A stretch of DNA of 64,000 nt from Streptococcus oralis (GCF_021497885.1 NZ_CP046523.1:1779501-1843500); one strand, 5' to 3'. Positions 39,544 to 51,940 are shown, counted from the stretch's first letter. Notes: generated from the sequence alone by a model not told the origin. Translations and numbers: made by a program.

Positions 39544-39779
39544 AAAAATTTTAAAAAAGTTGTAGATTTTTCTATCTTTTCCGAATAGAAAAGTAACCAA
39601 GGCAATTGAAAGGTCCTTCATAGGAAGTTTAGATAAGTCATATATGCTTCAACTCGGTTTTCGATGCGAGAAATCATCATCGTAACAATAAAGAGCTCAT
39701 CTAAAAATAGAAAAATCCGCCCCTTCTATCAAGACGGGGTGAACTTTTCGTATCTGTTTATTTAGATGAATAATTAAGT

Positions 39780-39995
39780 TTAAGCATTTAAACCGAAGTG
39801 AAAAACAAACCAGACAACATAGGTGACAAGAAGCAGAAATATAGAGTAGAGTATTACAAAGGTCAGCTTCCAAAGGAATTTTGTTTTTCGGTGCTCTAGA
39901 TATGTAAAAATAAGATTTCCTCCATAAACACAAGCTACAAAGACTACAAACATCAAGAGGCGAACCCCAATCGCAAATTCAAACAAACTAAACAT
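39780..39995 (-). CDS. Small two-pass membrane protein of unknown function
   Basis: 71 residues with two hydrophobic helices (VRLLMFVVFVACVYGGNLIF and FVILYSIFLLLVTYVVWFVF) separated by a basic loop (EHRKTKF). AAGGAGG lies 7 bases upstream of the ATG, a very strong ribosome binding site, so expression is likely. An overlapping frame on the same strand (39697-39933) is less likely. No family recognised. Confidence 0.68.
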   Translation of the reverse strand: MFSLFEFAIGVRLLMFVVFVACVYGGNLIFTYLEHRKTKFLWKLTFVILYSIFLLLVTYVVWFVFHFGLNA

Positions 39996-40145
39996 CCTTA
40001 ATCCTCCTTGTTTTAAAAGCTATAGGGAACGTTCCCATCCATAAATTTCCCTTTCTCTTTCCATTATAACACCTAAGTGCTCTCCAACCAAATTCTATCT
40101 ATCTTTTTGCCCCTCTTTCCCTCACAACTTTCTCATTTTCCGTCT

Positions 40146-40174
40146 TTTACTAATTTTTCATTTTGTGGTATAAT
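40146..40174 (+). promoter_or_regulatory. Promoter of rpoY-rnjA
   Basis: Extended -10 TGGTATAAT (40166-40174) with a weak -35 TTTACT (40146-40151), 17-base spacer. The transcript has a leader of roughly 100 bases before rpoY. Confidence 0.7.
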
Positions 40175-40285
40175 TGAAATAATTGTAACGAATCAAGGTC
40201 AATCTAGACACAAAATGGAATGAAATCAAGCAAATCTCTACTAAAAGTTTGGAATAAGCTGACCTGTAAAATAGAAAGGAACTAT

Positions 40286-40519
40286 ATGATTTACAAAGTT
40301 TTTTATCAAGAAACAAAAGAACGTAGCCCACGTCGTGAAACAACACGCTCACTTTACCTAGACATCGATGCCAGCTCAGAACTTGAGGGCCGTATCGCTG
40401 CTCGTCAACTTGTCGAAGAAAATCGCCCAGAGTACAATATCGAGTATATCGAACTCTTGTCTGACAAATTGCTAGATTACGAAAAAGAAACTGGCGCCTT
40501 CGAAATCACGGAGTTCTAA
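40286..40519 (+). CDS. rpoY: RNA polymerase epsilon subunit RpoY
   Basis: A 77-residue protein (formerly DUF1447) that binds Firmicute RNA polymerase. It starts [20 protein letters not shown] and has the conserved TRSLYLD and [12 protein letters not shown] segments. I chose the ATG at 40286, preceded by AGAAAGGAAC; an upstream in-frame ATG at 40220 lies beyond any ribosome binding site. It lies one base before rnjA, the standard order. Confidence 0.95.
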   Translation: MIYKVFYQETKERSPRRETTRSLYLDIDASSELEGRIAARQLVEENRPEYNIEYIELLSDKLLDYEKETGAFEITEF

Positions 40520-40520
40520 T

Positions 40521-42203
40521 ATGGCCTATACTCTTAAACCTGAAGAAGTCGGCGTTTTTGCCATCGGTGGTCTGGGAGAAATCGGGAAAAATACATACGG
40601 AATTGAATACCAAGATGAGATTATCATCGTCGATGCTGGGATTAAATTCCCGGAAGATGACTTGCTGGGTATCGACTACGTTATCCCCGACTACTCTTAC
40701 ATCGTAGACAATATCGACCGCGTCAAGGCTGTCTTGATCACACACGGACACGAGGACCACATCGGTGGAATTCCTTTCCTGCTCAAGCAAGCAAATGTCC
40801 CTATCTACGCTGGACCACTTGCCTTGGCTTTGATCCGTGGGAAACTCGAAGAACACGGTCTCTTGCGCAACGCCAAACTTTACGAAATCAACCACAACAC
40901 TGAGTTGACCTTTAAAAATCTCAAGGCAACTTTCTTTAGAACAACCCACTCTATTCCAGAGCCTTTGGGAATTGTCATTCATACTCCTCAAGGAAAAATC
41001 GTCTGTACGGGTGACTTTAAGTTTGACTTTACTCCAGTTGGGGAACCTGCAGACTTGCACCGGATGGCAGCCCTTGGTGAAGAGGGTGTGCTCTGCCTTC
41101 TCTCTGACTCGACAAATGCAGAAGTGCCAACCTTTACCAACTCTGAAAAAGTCGTTGGTCAGTCCATCATGAAGATTATCCAAGGCATTGAAGGACGCAT
41201 CATCTTTGCATCCTTTGCCTCAAATATCTTCCGTCTCCAGCAGGCAACGGATGCCGCTGTTAAGACTGGACGCAAGATTGCTGTCTTTGGACGTTCGATG
41301 GAAAAGGCCATTGTCAACGGAATCGAGCTTGGCTACATCAAAGCTCCTAAGGGAACCTTTATTGAGCCAAATGAAATCAAAGACTACCCTGCAGGCGAGG
41401 TTCTGATTCTCTGTACAGGTAGCCAGGGCGAGCCGATGGCAGCCCTCTCTCGTATCGCTAACGGAACCCACCGTCAGGTGCAACTCCAACCCGGTGATAC
41501 CGTTATCTTCTCTTCTAGCCCAATCCCTGGAAACACCACTAGCGTCAACAAGTTGATTAACATTATCTCAGAAGCTGGTGTCGAAGTCATCCACGGTAAG
41601 ATTAACAATATCCACACCTCTGGACACGGTGGTCAGCAAGAGCAAAAACTCATGCTCCGCTTGATCAAGCCCAAATACTTCATGCCTGTCCATGGTGAAT
41701 ACCGTATGCAGAAAGTCCACGCTGGACTAGCGGTGGATACGGGTGTCGAGAAGGACAATATCTTTATCATGAGCAATGGTGATGTGCTTGCCCTTACTGC
41801 TAACTCAGCCCGTATCGCAGGTCACTTCAATGCCCAAGACATCTATGTCGATGGAAATCGTATCGGCGAAATCGGTGCGGCTGTCCTCAAAGATCGTCGT
41901 GATCTATCTGAAGACGGTGTCGTTCTAGCAGTCGCTACTGTTGACTTCAAGTCTAAAATGATCTTGTCTGGGCCTGATATCCTCAGCCGAGGCTTTGTCT
42001 ACATGAGAGAATCTGGTGACTTGATTCGCCAAAGCCAGCGCATCCTCTTCAATGCAATTCGTATCGCACTGAAAAACAAGGACGCTAGCGTGCAATCTGT
42101 CAATGGCGCCATTGTCAACGCTATTCGCCCCTTCCTCTATGAAAATACAGAACGTGAACCGATCATCATCCCGATGATCCTCACACCAGATGAAGAAGAA
42201 TAA
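40521..42203 (+). CDS. rnjA: Ribonuclease J1
   Basis: A 560-residue metallo-beta-lactamase/beta-CASP nuclease with 5'-3' exonuclease and endonuclease activity in mRNA decay. The zinc site HGHEDHIGG is visible near residue 74, with CTGDFKFD and the beta-CASP motifs including SSPIPGN and HTSGHGG. The C-terminal domain drives dimer formation. It is directly downstream of rpoY, tying transcription and RNA decay in one operon. Confidence 0.97.
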   Translation: MAYTLKPEEVGVFAIGGLGEIGKNTYGIEYQDEIIIVDAGIKFPEDDLLGIDYVIPDYSYIVDNIDRVKAVLITHGHEDHIGGIPFLLKQANVPIYAGPLALALIRGKLEEHGLLRNAKLYEINHNTELTFKNLKATFFRTTHSIPEPLGIVIHTPQGKIVCTGDFKFDFTPVGEPADLHRMAALGEEGVLCLLSDSTNAEVPTFTNSEKVVGQSIMKIIQGIEGRIIFASFASNIFRLQQATDAAVKTGRKIAVFGRSMEKAIVNGIELGYIKAPKGTFIEPNEIKDYPAGEVLILCTGSQGEPMAALSRIANGTHRQVQLQPGDTVIFSSSPIPGNTTSVNKLINIISEAGVEVIHGKINNIHTSGHGGQQEQKLMLRLIKPKYFMPVHGEYRMQKVHAGLAVDTGVEKDNIFIMSNGDVLALTANSARIAGHFNAQDIYVDGNRIGEIGAAVLKDRRDLSEDGVVLAVATVDFKSKMILSGPDILSRGFVYMRESGDLIRQSQRILFNAIRIALKNKDASVQSVNGAIVNAIRPFLYENTEREPIIIPMILTPDEEE

Positions 42204-42209
42204 ACCAAC

Positions 42210-42239
42210 AAAACAGCCCCGTCTTCGGGGCTGTTTTTC
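42210..42239 (+). terminator. Terminator between rnjA and mnmG
   Basis: AAAACAGCCCC-GTCTTC-GGGGCTGTTTTT is a strong, symmetrical hairpin serving both convergent genes. Confidence 0.95.
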
Positions 42240-42240
42240 T

Positions 42241-44154
42241 CTATGCTTTCTTTTCTTGATTTTTAGAAATACTACGATTTTTACCTTCCAAATACACCAT
42301 CAAAATAGAAATATCTGCTGGGTTTACTCCCGAAATACGGCTGGCCTGGCCGATGGTTTCTGGATTGATGAGTTTGAACTTCTGGCGAGCTTCTGTTGCG
42401 ATAGAATCAATGTCATCCCAATCAATATTGGCTGGAATGCGTTTTTCTTCCATGCGTTTCATCTTGGCAACCTGATCCATGGCTTTGGAAATATAGCCTT
42501 CATACTTGATTTCTGTTTCAATCAATTCGATAATCTTGTCATCCAAGTCCTCAGCAGCTGGCCCGATGAAGGCCACCACATCCTGGTAAGACACTTCTGG
42601 ACGGCGAAGGAATTCCTTGGCTGTCACTGCATCTGTCAACGGCTTGAAGCCCATCTCCTCAACCTTGGCATTGGTTTCCTTGACTGGCTTAAGTTTGATG
42701 CTATCGAGACGCTTCATCTCATTGTCAAATTGATTTTTCTTGATTTCAAAACGAGCCCAGCGTTCATCATCCACAAGTCCAATCTCACGACCCATCTCGG
42801 TCAAACGCATATCGGCATTATCATGACGGAGGATGAGACGGTATTCAGCACGACTGGTCAAGAGACGGTAGGGTTCAATGGTTCCCTTGGTCACCAAGTC
42901 ATCAATCATCACCCCGATATAACCGTCACTGCGCTTCAAAATCAATTCAGGCTTGCCTTGGATTTTCAGAGCCGCATTGATACCCGCGATAATCCCTTGA
43001 CCAGCTGCCTCTTCATAACCTGATGTACCATTGGTCTGACCAGCTGTGAAAAGTCCTGAGATTTTCTTGGTTTCCAAAGTCGCACGCAACTGATGAGGCA
43101 AGACCATATCATACTCAATAGCATAACCTGTTCGCATCATCTCTGCATTTTCCAACCCTTTGATAGAATGAACCAACTCACGCTGTACATCCTCAGGCAG
43201 ACTAGTTGAAAGACCTTGAACATAAACTTCCTCTGTATTGCGCCCTTCCGGCTCAAGGAAGAGTTGGTGACGTTCCTTATCCGCAAAGCGCACAATCTTG
43301 TCCTCAATTGACGGACAGTAGCGAGGCCCCACTCCCTTGACCACACCTGTAAACATAGGCGCACGGTGAAGGTTGTTTTGGATAATCTCATGACTGGTAC
43401 CGTTGGTATAAGTCAACCAGCATGGTACTTGGTCCTTGACATAATCTTCATCACGTGAAGTGTAGGAGAAGTGATTAGGCACTTCGTCTCCTGGTTGGAT
43501 TTCTGTCACATCGTAATTGATAGAAGAAGCCTTGACACGTGGAGGGGTTCCTGTCTTGAAACGACCGATTTCGAGGCCCAGTTCCTTGAGATTATCAGCT
43601 AGGTTAATCGAAGCTAGGCTGTGATTAGGGCCAGACGAGTACTTGAGGTCTCCGATGATGATTTCCCCACGGAGGGCAGTTCCTGTGGTCACGATAACAG
43701 CCTTAGCAGCATATTCTTGATGGGTCGCTGTACGAACACCGACAACCTTGCCATCTTCCACCAAGATTTCATCAATCATGGTCTGACGAAGGGTGAGATT
43801 CTCTTGATTTTCAACTGTCTTGCGCATTTCCTTAGAGTAAAGCTCCTTGTCAGCCTGCGCACGAAGAGCACGGACAGCTGGACCTTTCCCAGTGTTGAGC
43901 ATCTTCATCTGGATGTAGGTCTTGTCAATATTCTTGGCCATTTCACCACCAAGGGCGTCGACTTCACGCACGACAATCCCCTTGGCAGAACCACCGATAG
44001 AGGGATTACAAGGCATGAAAGCCAGCATTTCAATGTTGATAGTCGCAAGCAAGACTTTACAGCCCATACGGCTGGCAGCCAAGGAAGCCTCGACCCCAGC
44101 ATGTCCCGCACCGATTACAATAATATCGTATTCTTCTGTAAAATTATAAGTCAT
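42241..44154 (-). CDS. mnmG: tRNA uridine-34 carboxymethylaminomethyl modification enzyme MnmG (GidA)
   Basis: A 637-residue FAD protein that, with MnmE, adds cmnm5 to the wobble uridine of several tRNAs. FAD-binding [17 protein letters not shown] at the N-terminus, the [21 protein letters not shown] segment and the C-terminal GidA domain are present. It follows two Nudix genes and mnmA, so two enzymes modifying the same U34 are probably made from one transcript. Confidence 0.97.
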   Translation of the reverse strand: MTYNFTEEYDIIVIGAGHAGVEASLAASRMGCKVLLATINIEMLAFMPCNPSIGGSAKGIVVREVDALGGEMAKNIDKTYIQMKMLNTGKGPAVRALRAQADKELYSKEMRKTVENQENLTLRQTMIDEILVEDGKVVGVRTATHQEYAAKAVIVTTGTALRGEIIIGDLKYSSGPNHSLASINLADNLKELGLEIGRFKTGTPPRVKASSINYDVTEIQPGDEVPNHFSYTSRDEDYVKDQVPCWLTYTNGTSHEIIQNNLHRAPMFTGVVKGVGPRYCPSIEDKIVRFADKERHQLFLEPEGRNTEEVYVQGLSTSLPEDVQRELVHSIKGLENAEMMRTGYAIEYDMVLPHQLRATLETKKISGLFTAGQTNGTSGYEEAAGQGIIAGINAALKIQGKPELILKRSDGYIGVMIDDLVTKGTIEPYRLLTSRAEYRLILRHDNADMRLTEMGREIGLVDDERWARFEIKKNQFDNEMKRLDSIKLKPVKETNAKVEEMGFKPLTDAVTAKEFLRRPEVSYQDVVAFIGPAAEDLDDKIIELIETEIKYEGYISKAMDQVAKMKRMEEKRIPANIDWDDIDSIATEARQKFKLINPETIGQASRISGVNPADISILMVYLEGKNRSISKNQEKKA

Positions 44155-44575
44155 TTCTTAACCTTTCAAAAATTTCTCGCAAATAAGGAACTAACTTCTC
44201 CTCCTCTAGAGCTTGAGCCATAGTAACCCATTTAAAGTGTGTATGCTCTTCAGGATCTAATCTGATAATTGGCTTCTCCCCAACCCACTCTGCTTTATAA
44301 ACTAAGCGAGTAAAGACCGTATCCTTAGAGGCATCCAGTTGACTATCTTCGTGAAGAAGTTTGAGCGAACTGCTATCTAGCCTAACTCCCGCTTCTTCAA
44401 TGCATTCTCTAAGAGCACCATCTCGCGGAAGTTCACCCTTTTCAACCCCGCCACCAGGAATATCCCAGTAAGTTGGATAAACGTTGGGTTCTCCTCTTTT
44501 AATTTCCGAACGCTGAATGAGCAAATAATCACCACCACTATGAATAAGTACATGGGCAATAAGCTTAACCATCAT
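44144..44575 (-). CDS. Nudix hydrolase
   Basis: A 143-residue phosphohydrolase. The Nudix box runs [20 protein letters not shown] followed by EAGV, an intact GX5EX7REUXEEXGU motif. It overlaps the start of mnmG by 11 bp. MutT-like sanitising of nucleotides is common in this family, but the substrate cannot be read from sequence. Confidence 0.88.
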   Translation of the reverse strand: MMVKLIAHVLIHSGGDYLLIQRSEIKRGEPNVYPTYWDIPGGGVEKGELPRDGALRECIEEAGVRLDSSSLKLLHEDSQLDASKDTVFTRLVYKAEWVGEKPIIRLDPEEHTHFKWVTMAQALEEEKLVPYLREIFERLRNDL

Positions 44576-44583
44576 TTTCTCTC

Positions 44584-45039
44584 CTATTCTTCAAGATGAA
44601 TGTGTCTTAGTTGGCTGTCCCAATCTGGTAGGGCTGTTTTTAAAAAGGCTGGAACTAGCTGTATATTCTGGAGTTCATCCAAGTCAATCCACTCACAAGG
44701 CTGCGGTTTTTCGTCTTCCTGCATGGTCAATGGAGCATCTTCAAGCAAGTCCACCAGATAATGAAATTCGATGTTGTGATAGGAAACACCGTCCTGTTCA
44801 AAACGATTTTCAACCACGAAAGCTAGCTGCCCAGCTTGAGCTTTGACACCCAGTTCTTCCCTCACTTCACGGACTACCGCGTCTTCCGTGCTTTCATTGA
44901 CTTGAATCGCACCGCCAATAGTGTAATACTTGCCCTTGTCTTTGGTGACTAGGAGCTTGCCATTTTGGAGAATCAAGGCTGTCGCCCGAACACCAAAAAC
45001 AGTATTTTCCACTTTTGTCCGAAAGTCTTGTTGAGTCAT
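44584..45039 (-). CDS. Nudix hydrolase
   Basis: 151 residues from the ATG at 45039 (MTQQDFRTKVENTVFGVRAT), which has AAGGAC upstream; in-frame ATGs further upstream are poorly placed. Nudix box GGAIQVNESTEDAVVREVRE followed by ELGV. It lies 8 bases before the second Nudix gene and about 140 bases after mnmA, in the same direction. The presence of two Nudix genes between mnmA and mnmG suggests gene duplication followed by divergence. Confidence 0.88.
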   Translation of the reverse strand: MTQQDFRTKVENTVFGVRATALILQNGKLLVTKDKGKYYTIGGAIQVNESTEDAVVREVREELGVKAQAGQLAFVVENRFEQDGVSYHNIEFHYLVDLLEDAPLTMQEDEKPQPCEWIDLDELQNIQLVPAFLKTALPDWDSQLRHIHLEE

Positions 45040-45178
45040 TTTTGTCCTTTCCATTAAACGACACAAAAACAGTCAAAACTCCAAAGAAGTGCAGGACAAA
45101 AAGCCTGCAACATCCATGAGCTTTGACCATCATTTCTATTGCTTTTATTATTGTAGCAAATTGAGAAAATTTGTCAAT

Positions 45179-46566
<1,388 letters not shown>

Positions 46567-46568
<2 letters not shown>

Positions 46569-46605
46569 GAAAGAGGCTGATAAATCATCTCAGCCTCTCT
46601 TTCTT
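46567..46605 (-). terminator. Terminator after argH
   Basis: AAGAAAGAGGCTGA and TCAGCCTCTCTTTCTT pair with a two-base offset. It lies just after the argH stop and upstream of the mnmA promoter. Confidence 0.75.
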
Positions 46606-46619
46606 ACTTTGCAAATGAA

Positions 46620-48011
46620 TCAATTTTCCCCTTTAAGTTCTTTTTTCGCTTGTTCTATCTGGTATTTCACTTGCTCAAAGCCGGTTCCTCCTAAGGAATT
46701 CCGTCTCTGAACAGCAGTCTCCGGACGCAAGTAGATATAAATATCCTCTTCAATCAAGGGATGGTAGGCTTGCAACTCCTTCAAGTCCCAATCTTGGATG
46801 TTTTTACCATGCTTGATAGAGTCTAGAACCAATTTCCCTACTATTTCATGCGCTTCTCTAAAGGGGAGGCCTTTTCCAGCCAAATAATCTGCCAGTTCGG
46901 TCGCATTCGAAAAATCATTCTCTGTAGATTGCTGCATTTTGACCTTATTAATCTGCATGCTCGATAGCATACCTGCCAACACATCCAGAGAATTCAAAAT
47001 CGTTTCTACTGTATCAAACATGCCTTCCTTGTCCTCTTGCAAATCCTTATTGTAAGCCAGAGGCAAAGATTTCATGACGGTCAATAGTCCAAGTAAGTGC
47101 CCGTAAACCCGTCCTGTCTTCCCTCGAATCAATTCGGCCATATCAGGATTTTTCTTCTGGGGCATGATAGATGAACCTGTTGAAAAGCTATCAGACAAGC
47201 TAATGTACTGATACTCAAAACTGCACCAATTGATGATTTCCTCACAAAAACGACTCATATGCATCATCAAAATGCTGGCATTTGATAGAAATTCCAAGAT
47301 AAAATCACGGTCACTCACTGCATCCAAGGAATTGGTATAGGGTTGTTGGAAGCCCAGTAAATCACTCGATAATTGACGATCGATTGGAAAAGTTGTCCCC
47401 GCCAATGCAGCCGCACCCAGTGGAGATAGGTCCGTATGTTTTAGGTTAAATGCAAAACGTTCGCTGTCCCTTTGAAACATATTGTAATAAGCCATGAGAT
47501 GGTGGGCAAAACTAATCGGTTGGGCGTGTTGTAAATGGGTATAGCCTGGCATAATGGTTTCCACATGTTTTTCAGCCAAATCCAGCAAAACACTGTTCAG
47601 ATTCGCCAACTTATCCAAGACATGGTCAAGTTGCTCCTTTAGATATAAGTGCATATCCGTTGCGACTTGGTCATTCCGAGAACGAGCCGTGTGTAGTTTT
47701 CCAGCCAGAGGACCGATTTTCTCTGTCAGCAACACTTCCATGTTCATATGAATATCTTCATTTGCAATATCAAAATGAAGCTCTCCTGTCTCTAAATCTC
47801 GCAACAAAGCTTTCAGACCATCTTGGATCTGCTCTGCCTCTTCCAAGCTTAAAATGCCAGTCTGTCCTAGCATTTGAACATGAGCTAGGGAGCCCATCAA
47901 ATCAAATTTTGCCAGCTGGTGGTCAAAGGAAATACTCGCACCGAACTGTTCTACCCACTCTTCCACAGCGCCTTCAAATCGACCACCCCATAATTTTGTA
48001 TTTTTCGACAT
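46620..48011 (-). CDS. argH: Argininosuccinate lyase
   Basis: 463 residues of the fumarase/aspartase superfamily. The signature [12 protein letters not shown] is intact, as are TARSRNDQ and the HLQHAQP region. It splits argininosuccinate into arginine and fumarate. The gene follows argG by 28 bases, in the operon binding protein-argG-argH. Confidence 0.97.
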   Translation of the reverse strand: MSKNTKLWGGRFEGAVEEWVEQFGASISFDHQLAKFDLMGSLAHVQMLGQTGILSLEEAEQIQDGLKALLRDLETGELHFDIANEDIHMNMEVLLTEKIGPLAGKLHTARSRNDQVATDMHLYLKEQLDHVLDKLANLNSVLLDLAEKHVETIMPGYTHLQHAQPISFAHHLMAYYNMFQRDSERFAFNLKHTDLSPLGAAALAGTTFPIDRQLSSDLLGFQQPYTNSLDAVSDRDFILEFLSNASILMMHMSRFCEEIINWCSFEYQYISLSDSFSTGSSIMPQKKNPDMAELIRGKTGRVYGHLLGLLTVMKSLPLAYNKDLQEDKEGMFDTVETILNSLDVLAGMLSSMQINKVKMQQSTENDFSNATELADYLAGKGLPFREAHEIVGKLVLDSIKHGKNIQDWDLKELQAYHPLIEEDIYIYLRPETAVQRRNSLGGTGFEQVKYQIEQAKKELKGEN

Positions 48012-48038
48012 ATCTTGTCGTCCCTTTCTATCGCGTCA

Positions 48039-49235
48039 CTACTCAACATTTTTCTGAACTTCTGAATAAACCTTAGTCGGAAGCCCCCAAAGCTTGATAA
48101 ATCCAACGGCTGCATCTTGGTCAAAGGTATCCGCACTAGTATAAGTCGCCAAATTTTCATCGTAAAGAGAATTTGGAGATTTCCGAGCCACTACCTGGGC
48201 GTTCCCCTTATAGAGTTTAACTTTTGCAGTTCCATTGACAACTTTCTGTGTCTCCTTGATATAGGCAATCAAAGCCTGAGTTGCTGGGCTAAACCACAAG
48301 GCATTATAGATGAGATTGGACAACTCATTTTCGATAATAGGTTTGAAATGAGCCACTTCTCTCACGAGAGTCAAGTCTTCAATCTCCTTATGAGCTGCCA
48401 ATAAAGTCACAGCACCTGGGCACTCATAAATCTCTCTTGACTTAATACCGACTAGGCGATTTTCCACATGGTCAATACGACCGACACCGTGTTTGCCTGC
48501 AATTTCATTTAGCTTTTGAATCAAATCAGCCACTTTCATCTTCTCACCATTGAGGGAGATGGGCACCCCGCAGCTAAACTCAAGGTCAATAAATTCTGGA
48601 CTGTCTGGTGCCTCTTCTGGAGAAGATGTGATTCCAAATGCTTCTTCTGGCGCTTGGTTCCAAGGATTTTCCAAGACACCACATTCATTTGCACGTCCCC
48701 ATAGATTTTGGTCGACAGAGTAAGGATTGTCAAGGTCAGCTGGAACTGGAACGCCGTTTTCTTTGGCATATTGGATCTCTTCTTCACGAGACCATTTCCA
48801 CTCACGAACAGGCGCAACCACCTTTAAATTGGGATCCAAAGCTGCAATAGAGACTTCAAACCGAACTTGGTCGTTTCCCTTACCTGTGCAACCATGAGCA
48901 ATTGTGGTTGCCCCCGTCTGATGAGCTATTTCAACGAGTTTTTTTGAAATAAGAGGGCGACTCAGAGCAGATACCAAGGGATACTTTTGTTCATAGTAGG
49001 CATGAGCCTGAAGGGCCACTAAAACATAATCATTAGCAAATTCTTCCTTAACATCAATGACATAAGACTCTACAGCCCCAACCCTGAGAGCTTTATCATG
49101 GATGAACTCCAAATCTTTTCCCTCACCCACATCCATACAAACAGCGATCACATCATAGTCTTTTTTTAACCATGTAATAGCAACTGACGTATCCAATCCA
49201 CCTGAATAGGCTAAAATAACTTTTTCCTTACTCAT
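48039..49235 (-). CDS. argG: Argininosuccinate synthase
   Basis: A 398-residue enzyme that joins citrulline and aspartate using ATP. N-terminal ATP pyrophosphatase loop [12 protein letters not shown], the [13 protein letters not shown] motif and a normal C-terminal tetramerisation tail. No other arginine biosynthesis genes are near, so arginine is probably made from citrulline in this organism. It begins 15 bases after the binding-protein gene. Confidence 0.97.
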   Translation of the reverse strand: MSKEKVILAYSGGLDTSVAITWLKKDYDVIAVCMDVGEGKDLEFIHDKALRVGAVESYVIDVKEEFANDYVLVALQAHAYYEQKYPLVSALSRPLISKKLVEIAHQTGATTIAHGCTGKGNDQVRFEVSIAALDPNLKVVAPVREWKWSREEEIQYAKENGVPVPADLDNPYSVDQNLWGRANECGVLENPWNQAPEEAFGITSSPEEAPDSPEFIDLEFSCGVPISLNGEKMKVADLIQKLNEIAGKHGVGRIDHVENRLVGIKSREIYECPGAVTLLAAHKEIEDLTLVREVAHFKPIIENELSNLIYNALWFSPATQALIAYIKETQKVVNGTAKVKLYKGNAQVVARKSPNSLYDENLATYTSADTFDQDAAVGFIKLWGLPTKVYSEVQKNVE

Positions 49236-49250
49236 TTCTCATCCTTCTTT

Positions 49251-50057
49251 CTATTTTTCGATAGAGGCTTTAAAAGCATCGTCAATCAATTTGTCCAACT
49301 CCCCAGAATCCTTCAACTTCTGGATGGTTTTGTCAACCGCCTCTTTTAATTCTTTACTGTCTTTTTTCATCGCAACAGCGTAGGAATCTTCTTTGTCATT
49401 GTCAACATCAAACTCAGCGACGGCTAGGTCTGGATTATTCTCTACAAATCCTTTCGCCACTGGTTCCTCAAAGATAAGAGCATCCAGTTGCCCTGATTTC
49501 AAATCTGTTATCAAATTTCCATTTTTAGGAAGTGAAACGAGAGAAGAATTCTGTAAGGTTTCTTTGACCAGAGTTTCCTGGATAGAACCTTTCTGCGCTC
49601 CAACCTTTTTCTGAGCTAAATCCTTCACTGATTGGTAATTCGTTAATTCAGATTTTCTTACGATAACCTTATTTTTCGAAGCGTAGTAGGGAATTGAAAA
49701 ATCGTAAACTTGACTTCTCTCTTCCGTTTTAGAAACACCTGATATGGCAAGATCGGCCTTACCTGAATCAAGACTAGCTAGTACATTGTCAAAACTCATT
49801 GGAGAGAACTCCACTTCTACACCTAGTTCCTTTGCGATGGCTTTGGCTAGCTCAACATCTGAACCTACAATCTGATTTTTCCCATGAACCAATTTCTGGT
49901 ATTCAAATGGAGCAAACTCTGGATTTAGGGCCACCACCAATTTTCCTTTAGCCTTAATGGCTTCAACACCTTGGGACTGACTGTTACTACAAGCAAACAA
50001 TAAGGGAAACATAAGCAAACTAAACATCGCCATCAGCACCTTCTTTACTTTATTCAT
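49251..50057 (-). CDS. Amino-acid ABC transporter substrate-binding lipoprotein in the argGH operon
   Basis: 268 residues from the ATG at 50057 (GAGGGGGG upstream); a longer in-frame start is unsupported. Lipobox LLFACSNS, then a polar amino-acid binding domain (VALNPEFAPFEYQKLVHGKN, ADLAISGVSKTEERSQVYDFS, DALIFEEPVAKGFV). The operon position before argG-argH suggests arginine, ornithine or citrulline as ligand, but that is inference. No ATPase or permease gene adjoins it in this window, so it is an orphan receptor. Confidence 0.88.
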   Translation of the reverse strand: MNKVKKVLMAMFSLLMFPLLFACSNSQSQGVEAIKAKGKLVVALNPEFAPFEYQKLVHGKNQIVGSDVELAKAIAKELGVEVEFSPMSFDNVLASLDSGKADLAISGVSKTEERSQVYDFSIPYYASKNKVIVRKSELTNYQSVKDLAQKKVGAQKGSIQETLVKETLQNSSLVSLPKNGNLITDLKSGQLDALIFEEPVAKGFVENNPDLAVAEFDVDNDKEDSYAVAMKKDSKELKEAVDKTIQKLKDSGELDKLIDDAFKASIEK

Positions 50058-50091
50058 AGAAAACCCCCCTCTTATTTTTATACTTTTAAAT

Positions 50092-50106
50092 TGTATAAAT
50101 AATACA
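50092..50106. promoter_or_regulatory. ARG-box-like palindrome upstream of the arginine operon
   Basis: TGTATAAATAATACA has TGTAT/ATACA arms and lies 35 bases upstream of the binding-protein start. It fits the size and layout of ArgR operators and agrees with the argR gene in this window. Confidence 0.6.
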
Positions 50107-50302
50107 CTTATCAACCTCGTTTGTCAAGTCAAAACTGTATTTTATTCCACTTCAATCAAGAAAATTCTTATTATATGATATATTTTTACATATAATAAGC
50201 TTATTTATACTATTTGAGTTTTAAGACAATTTAAAACATTGCATTGAATTCATACAAAAAGATCATTCTGAAAAGATATTTACACTTTTTGTTCTAGCAA
50301 AA

Positions 50303-50327
50303 CAAAAAAGAGTCCTAAAGGACTCTC
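50303..50327 (-). terminator. Rho-independent terminator
   Basis: GAGTCC-TAAA-GGACTC; on the minus strand followed by TTTTTTG. It could end transcripts of the small membrane gene at 50522-50728. Confidence 0.8.
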
Positions 50328-50459
50328 AGAACGTAAACAAACCCTATCAGAGTTGCAAAATTGCTCTTTTGAAGGTTGGCTATTATATAGTAGAAACTCT
50401 TAGGAATGCTGATATAATGCTATTTTTAAGAGTTTTCTACTTTCTCTAGTAAAAGAAAA

Positions 50460-50501
50460 AGATTGAAGAAAATTGTCCAAAATGGACTTTTTCTTCAATC
50501 T
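50460..50501. repeat. Long hairpin in the arginine operon upstream gap
   Basis: AGATTGAAGAAAA (50460-50472) pairs with TTTTTCTTCAATCT (50488-50501), with an inner GTCC/GGAC stem. No T run follows cleanly. The rest of the gap 50107-50521 is AT-rich without a supported gene. Confidence 0.6.
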
Positions 50502-50521
50502 GGACACTTTTCAAATCCAAA

Positions 50522-50728
50522 CTATTCTTTATAGAAAAACTTCCTATAAAATCGAGCAATAGTTAAAATACAAACAAATATAATTCCCAAAATAGATAAT
50601 ACTATGTTCACAAAACTCATTTCAGAACCTATAACATAGATATGAAAAAGAGGGGCTAGTCCTACACATAGAGACAATAGATAACTAATAAATCTTATCT
50701 CACCAATTCCTGCAAAAAAATATTTCAT
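50522..50728 (-). CDS. Small two-pass membrane protein of unknown function
   Basis: 68 residues from the ATG at 50728 (GGAG nine bases upstream), or 76 from an ATG at 50752. Two hydrophobic helices (IRFISYLLSLCVGLAPLFHI and IVLSILGIIFVCILTIARF) and a basic tail RKFFYKE. AT-rich codon use unlike the core genes. It sits inside an AT-rich patch bounded by a 12-bp inverted repeat. Family unknown; small bacteriocin-immunity-like proteins have similar shape. Confidence 0.5.
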   Translation of the reverse strand: MKYFFAGIGEIRFISYLLSLCVGLAPLFHIYVIGSEMSFVNIVLSILGIIFVCILTIARFYRKFFYKE

Positions 50729-50752
50729 GTAACGATTCTCCATTTGCTCCAT

Positions 50753-51211
50753 TAAATCAGTTTTATTTTAGAATAGCATAAAATAAGCAATCCTTCAATA
50801 AAAACCATTGGCGAAATACTATTCTAAAGCATTGATAGCTCAGATTTCTCAGAATAGAGCTGTCCAAACTATCGAACAGCTCAAATACATATATATATCC
50901 ATGCAATTCTAAACTTAGAATTGCTATAAAATAAATGTTTTATGAGTATTCTAGGTCTTTGACTGCTTAAAATTTTACGTTCTGAAGGATTCTAAAGCTA
51001 GAATAGCTCAAAAATCACGAGAACTAAGGTATTTGAAGCTTAAGAGTCATACGTTCTCCATAGGATTTCTCCATTCTTATTAAGCCTAATTAAAATGTAT
51101 TCCTAATAAGTGATCGTCGACTGTGTTTATAGCACTTAGTTCCCTAGATAAGACTATTTCCCTTTATCATATCTGATTTTAAGCTATTCTAAGACTTAAC
51201 CTATGTTTCTA
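50753..51211. repeat. AT-rich gap with clustered ATTCTA inverted repeats
   Basis: No convincing gene. The motif ATTCTA/TAGAAT recurs many times, including the perfect hairpin GCAATTCTAA-AC-TTAGAATTGC near 50915-50936 and ATTCTA-AAGC-TAGAAT near 50990-51005. TTTACGTTCTGA (50974-50985) is the reverse complement of 50326-50337. It may be decayed mobile or gene sequence. Confidence 0.5.
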
Positions 51212-51940
51212 TTAATTACTATTTTTAAATAATTCGTATTCCTTTTCTTTGATAAATGGAACTGAAAAATTAGAGAAAAGAAGTAAAACTGAAAACAAAT
51301 AGCCTGCTTTTTGAATCACTAAAAGATATCCTAAAAACAAGTAAACTATAACATCCAATGCGAAAAGAAAAAATATTCTCCTCTTCATTAAAGTACTTGT
51401 GTCAAATAATCTGATGAATAAAAATTTTATCGTAGTATCTACACAAATTTTTATCAAAAAGATAAGAGTCAGTACATGATTATCAACTGTACCATGAAGA
51501 ATAAATGGAAATATGGTTAATATGAAACTAGAAATCTCTAAGTATTTTATCCGAGGAGATTGAGACACCTTGCTTTTGAACTGACTAATTTTTTTATATT
51601 CGTTAGTCAATTTAGTATCAAAATCTTTACCAATTAAATGAAAGATTGCTAACTCTAGGATAAAAACACTTATTAATACGATATAAGTGAAAAAACTTTC
51701 TGGGAAAAATTTATTGATTAAAATTGGGAAACTCATTAACAGAACCGAATTTATGGCTAGACAGATAGATACTATTTTATTTTTCACAGAATATAGAGGC
51801 AGTGATACTATTGAGTAGATAAAAGCTAAAAAAATAAGCAAAAAATACTCCGTGTCATTTATAATCCCCTTGAATGATAAAAATATATACATCCAACATA
51901 CGATAATGTGTATTTTACGAATTTTATCTACACTACTCAT
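51212..51940 (-). CDS. Multi-pass membrane protein of unknown function
   Basis: 242 residues from the ATG at 51940 (GAGGAAAAAGG upstream). About eight hydrophobic helices, very rich in Ile, Leu and Phe, with AT-rich codons. No family recognised. It is divergent from an Rgg-like regulator gene 150 bases away, so it is a likely target of that regulator; a role in peptide export or immunity is only a guess. Confidence 0.7.
   Translation of the reverse strand: MSSVDKIRKIHIIVCWMYIFLSFKGIINDTEYFLLIFLAFIYSIVSLPLYSVKNKIVSICLAINSVLLMSFPILINKFFPESFFTYIVLISVFILELAIFHLIGKDFDTKLTNEYKKISQFKSKVSQSPRIKYLEISSFILTIFPFILHGTVDNHVLTLIFLIKICVDTTIKFLFIRLFDTSTLMKRRIFFLFALDVIVYLFLGYLLVIQKAGYLFSVLLLFSNFSVPFIKEKEYELFKNSN

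Noticed and set aside
39697-39933. 78-codon minus-strand frame overlapping the small membrane gene
   Set aside because: The overlapping 71-codon frame has a much better ribosome binding site and clear transmembrane helices.
40506-41183. 225-codon minus-strand frame opposite rnjA
   Set aside because: It lies wholly antisense to the beginning of rnjA, which has intact catalytic motifs.
42190-44223. Plus-strand frames of 200-277 codons opposite mnmG
   Set aside because: Composition and overlap with a highly conserved gene on the other strand mark them as shadows; no ribosome binding site.
50756-50812. 18-codon minus-strand ORF (MVFIEGLLILCYSKIKLI) just before the small membrane gene, as an SHP-like peptide
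   Set aside because: Hydrophobic but without a ribosome binding site, basic start or Asp/Glu-Ile motif.
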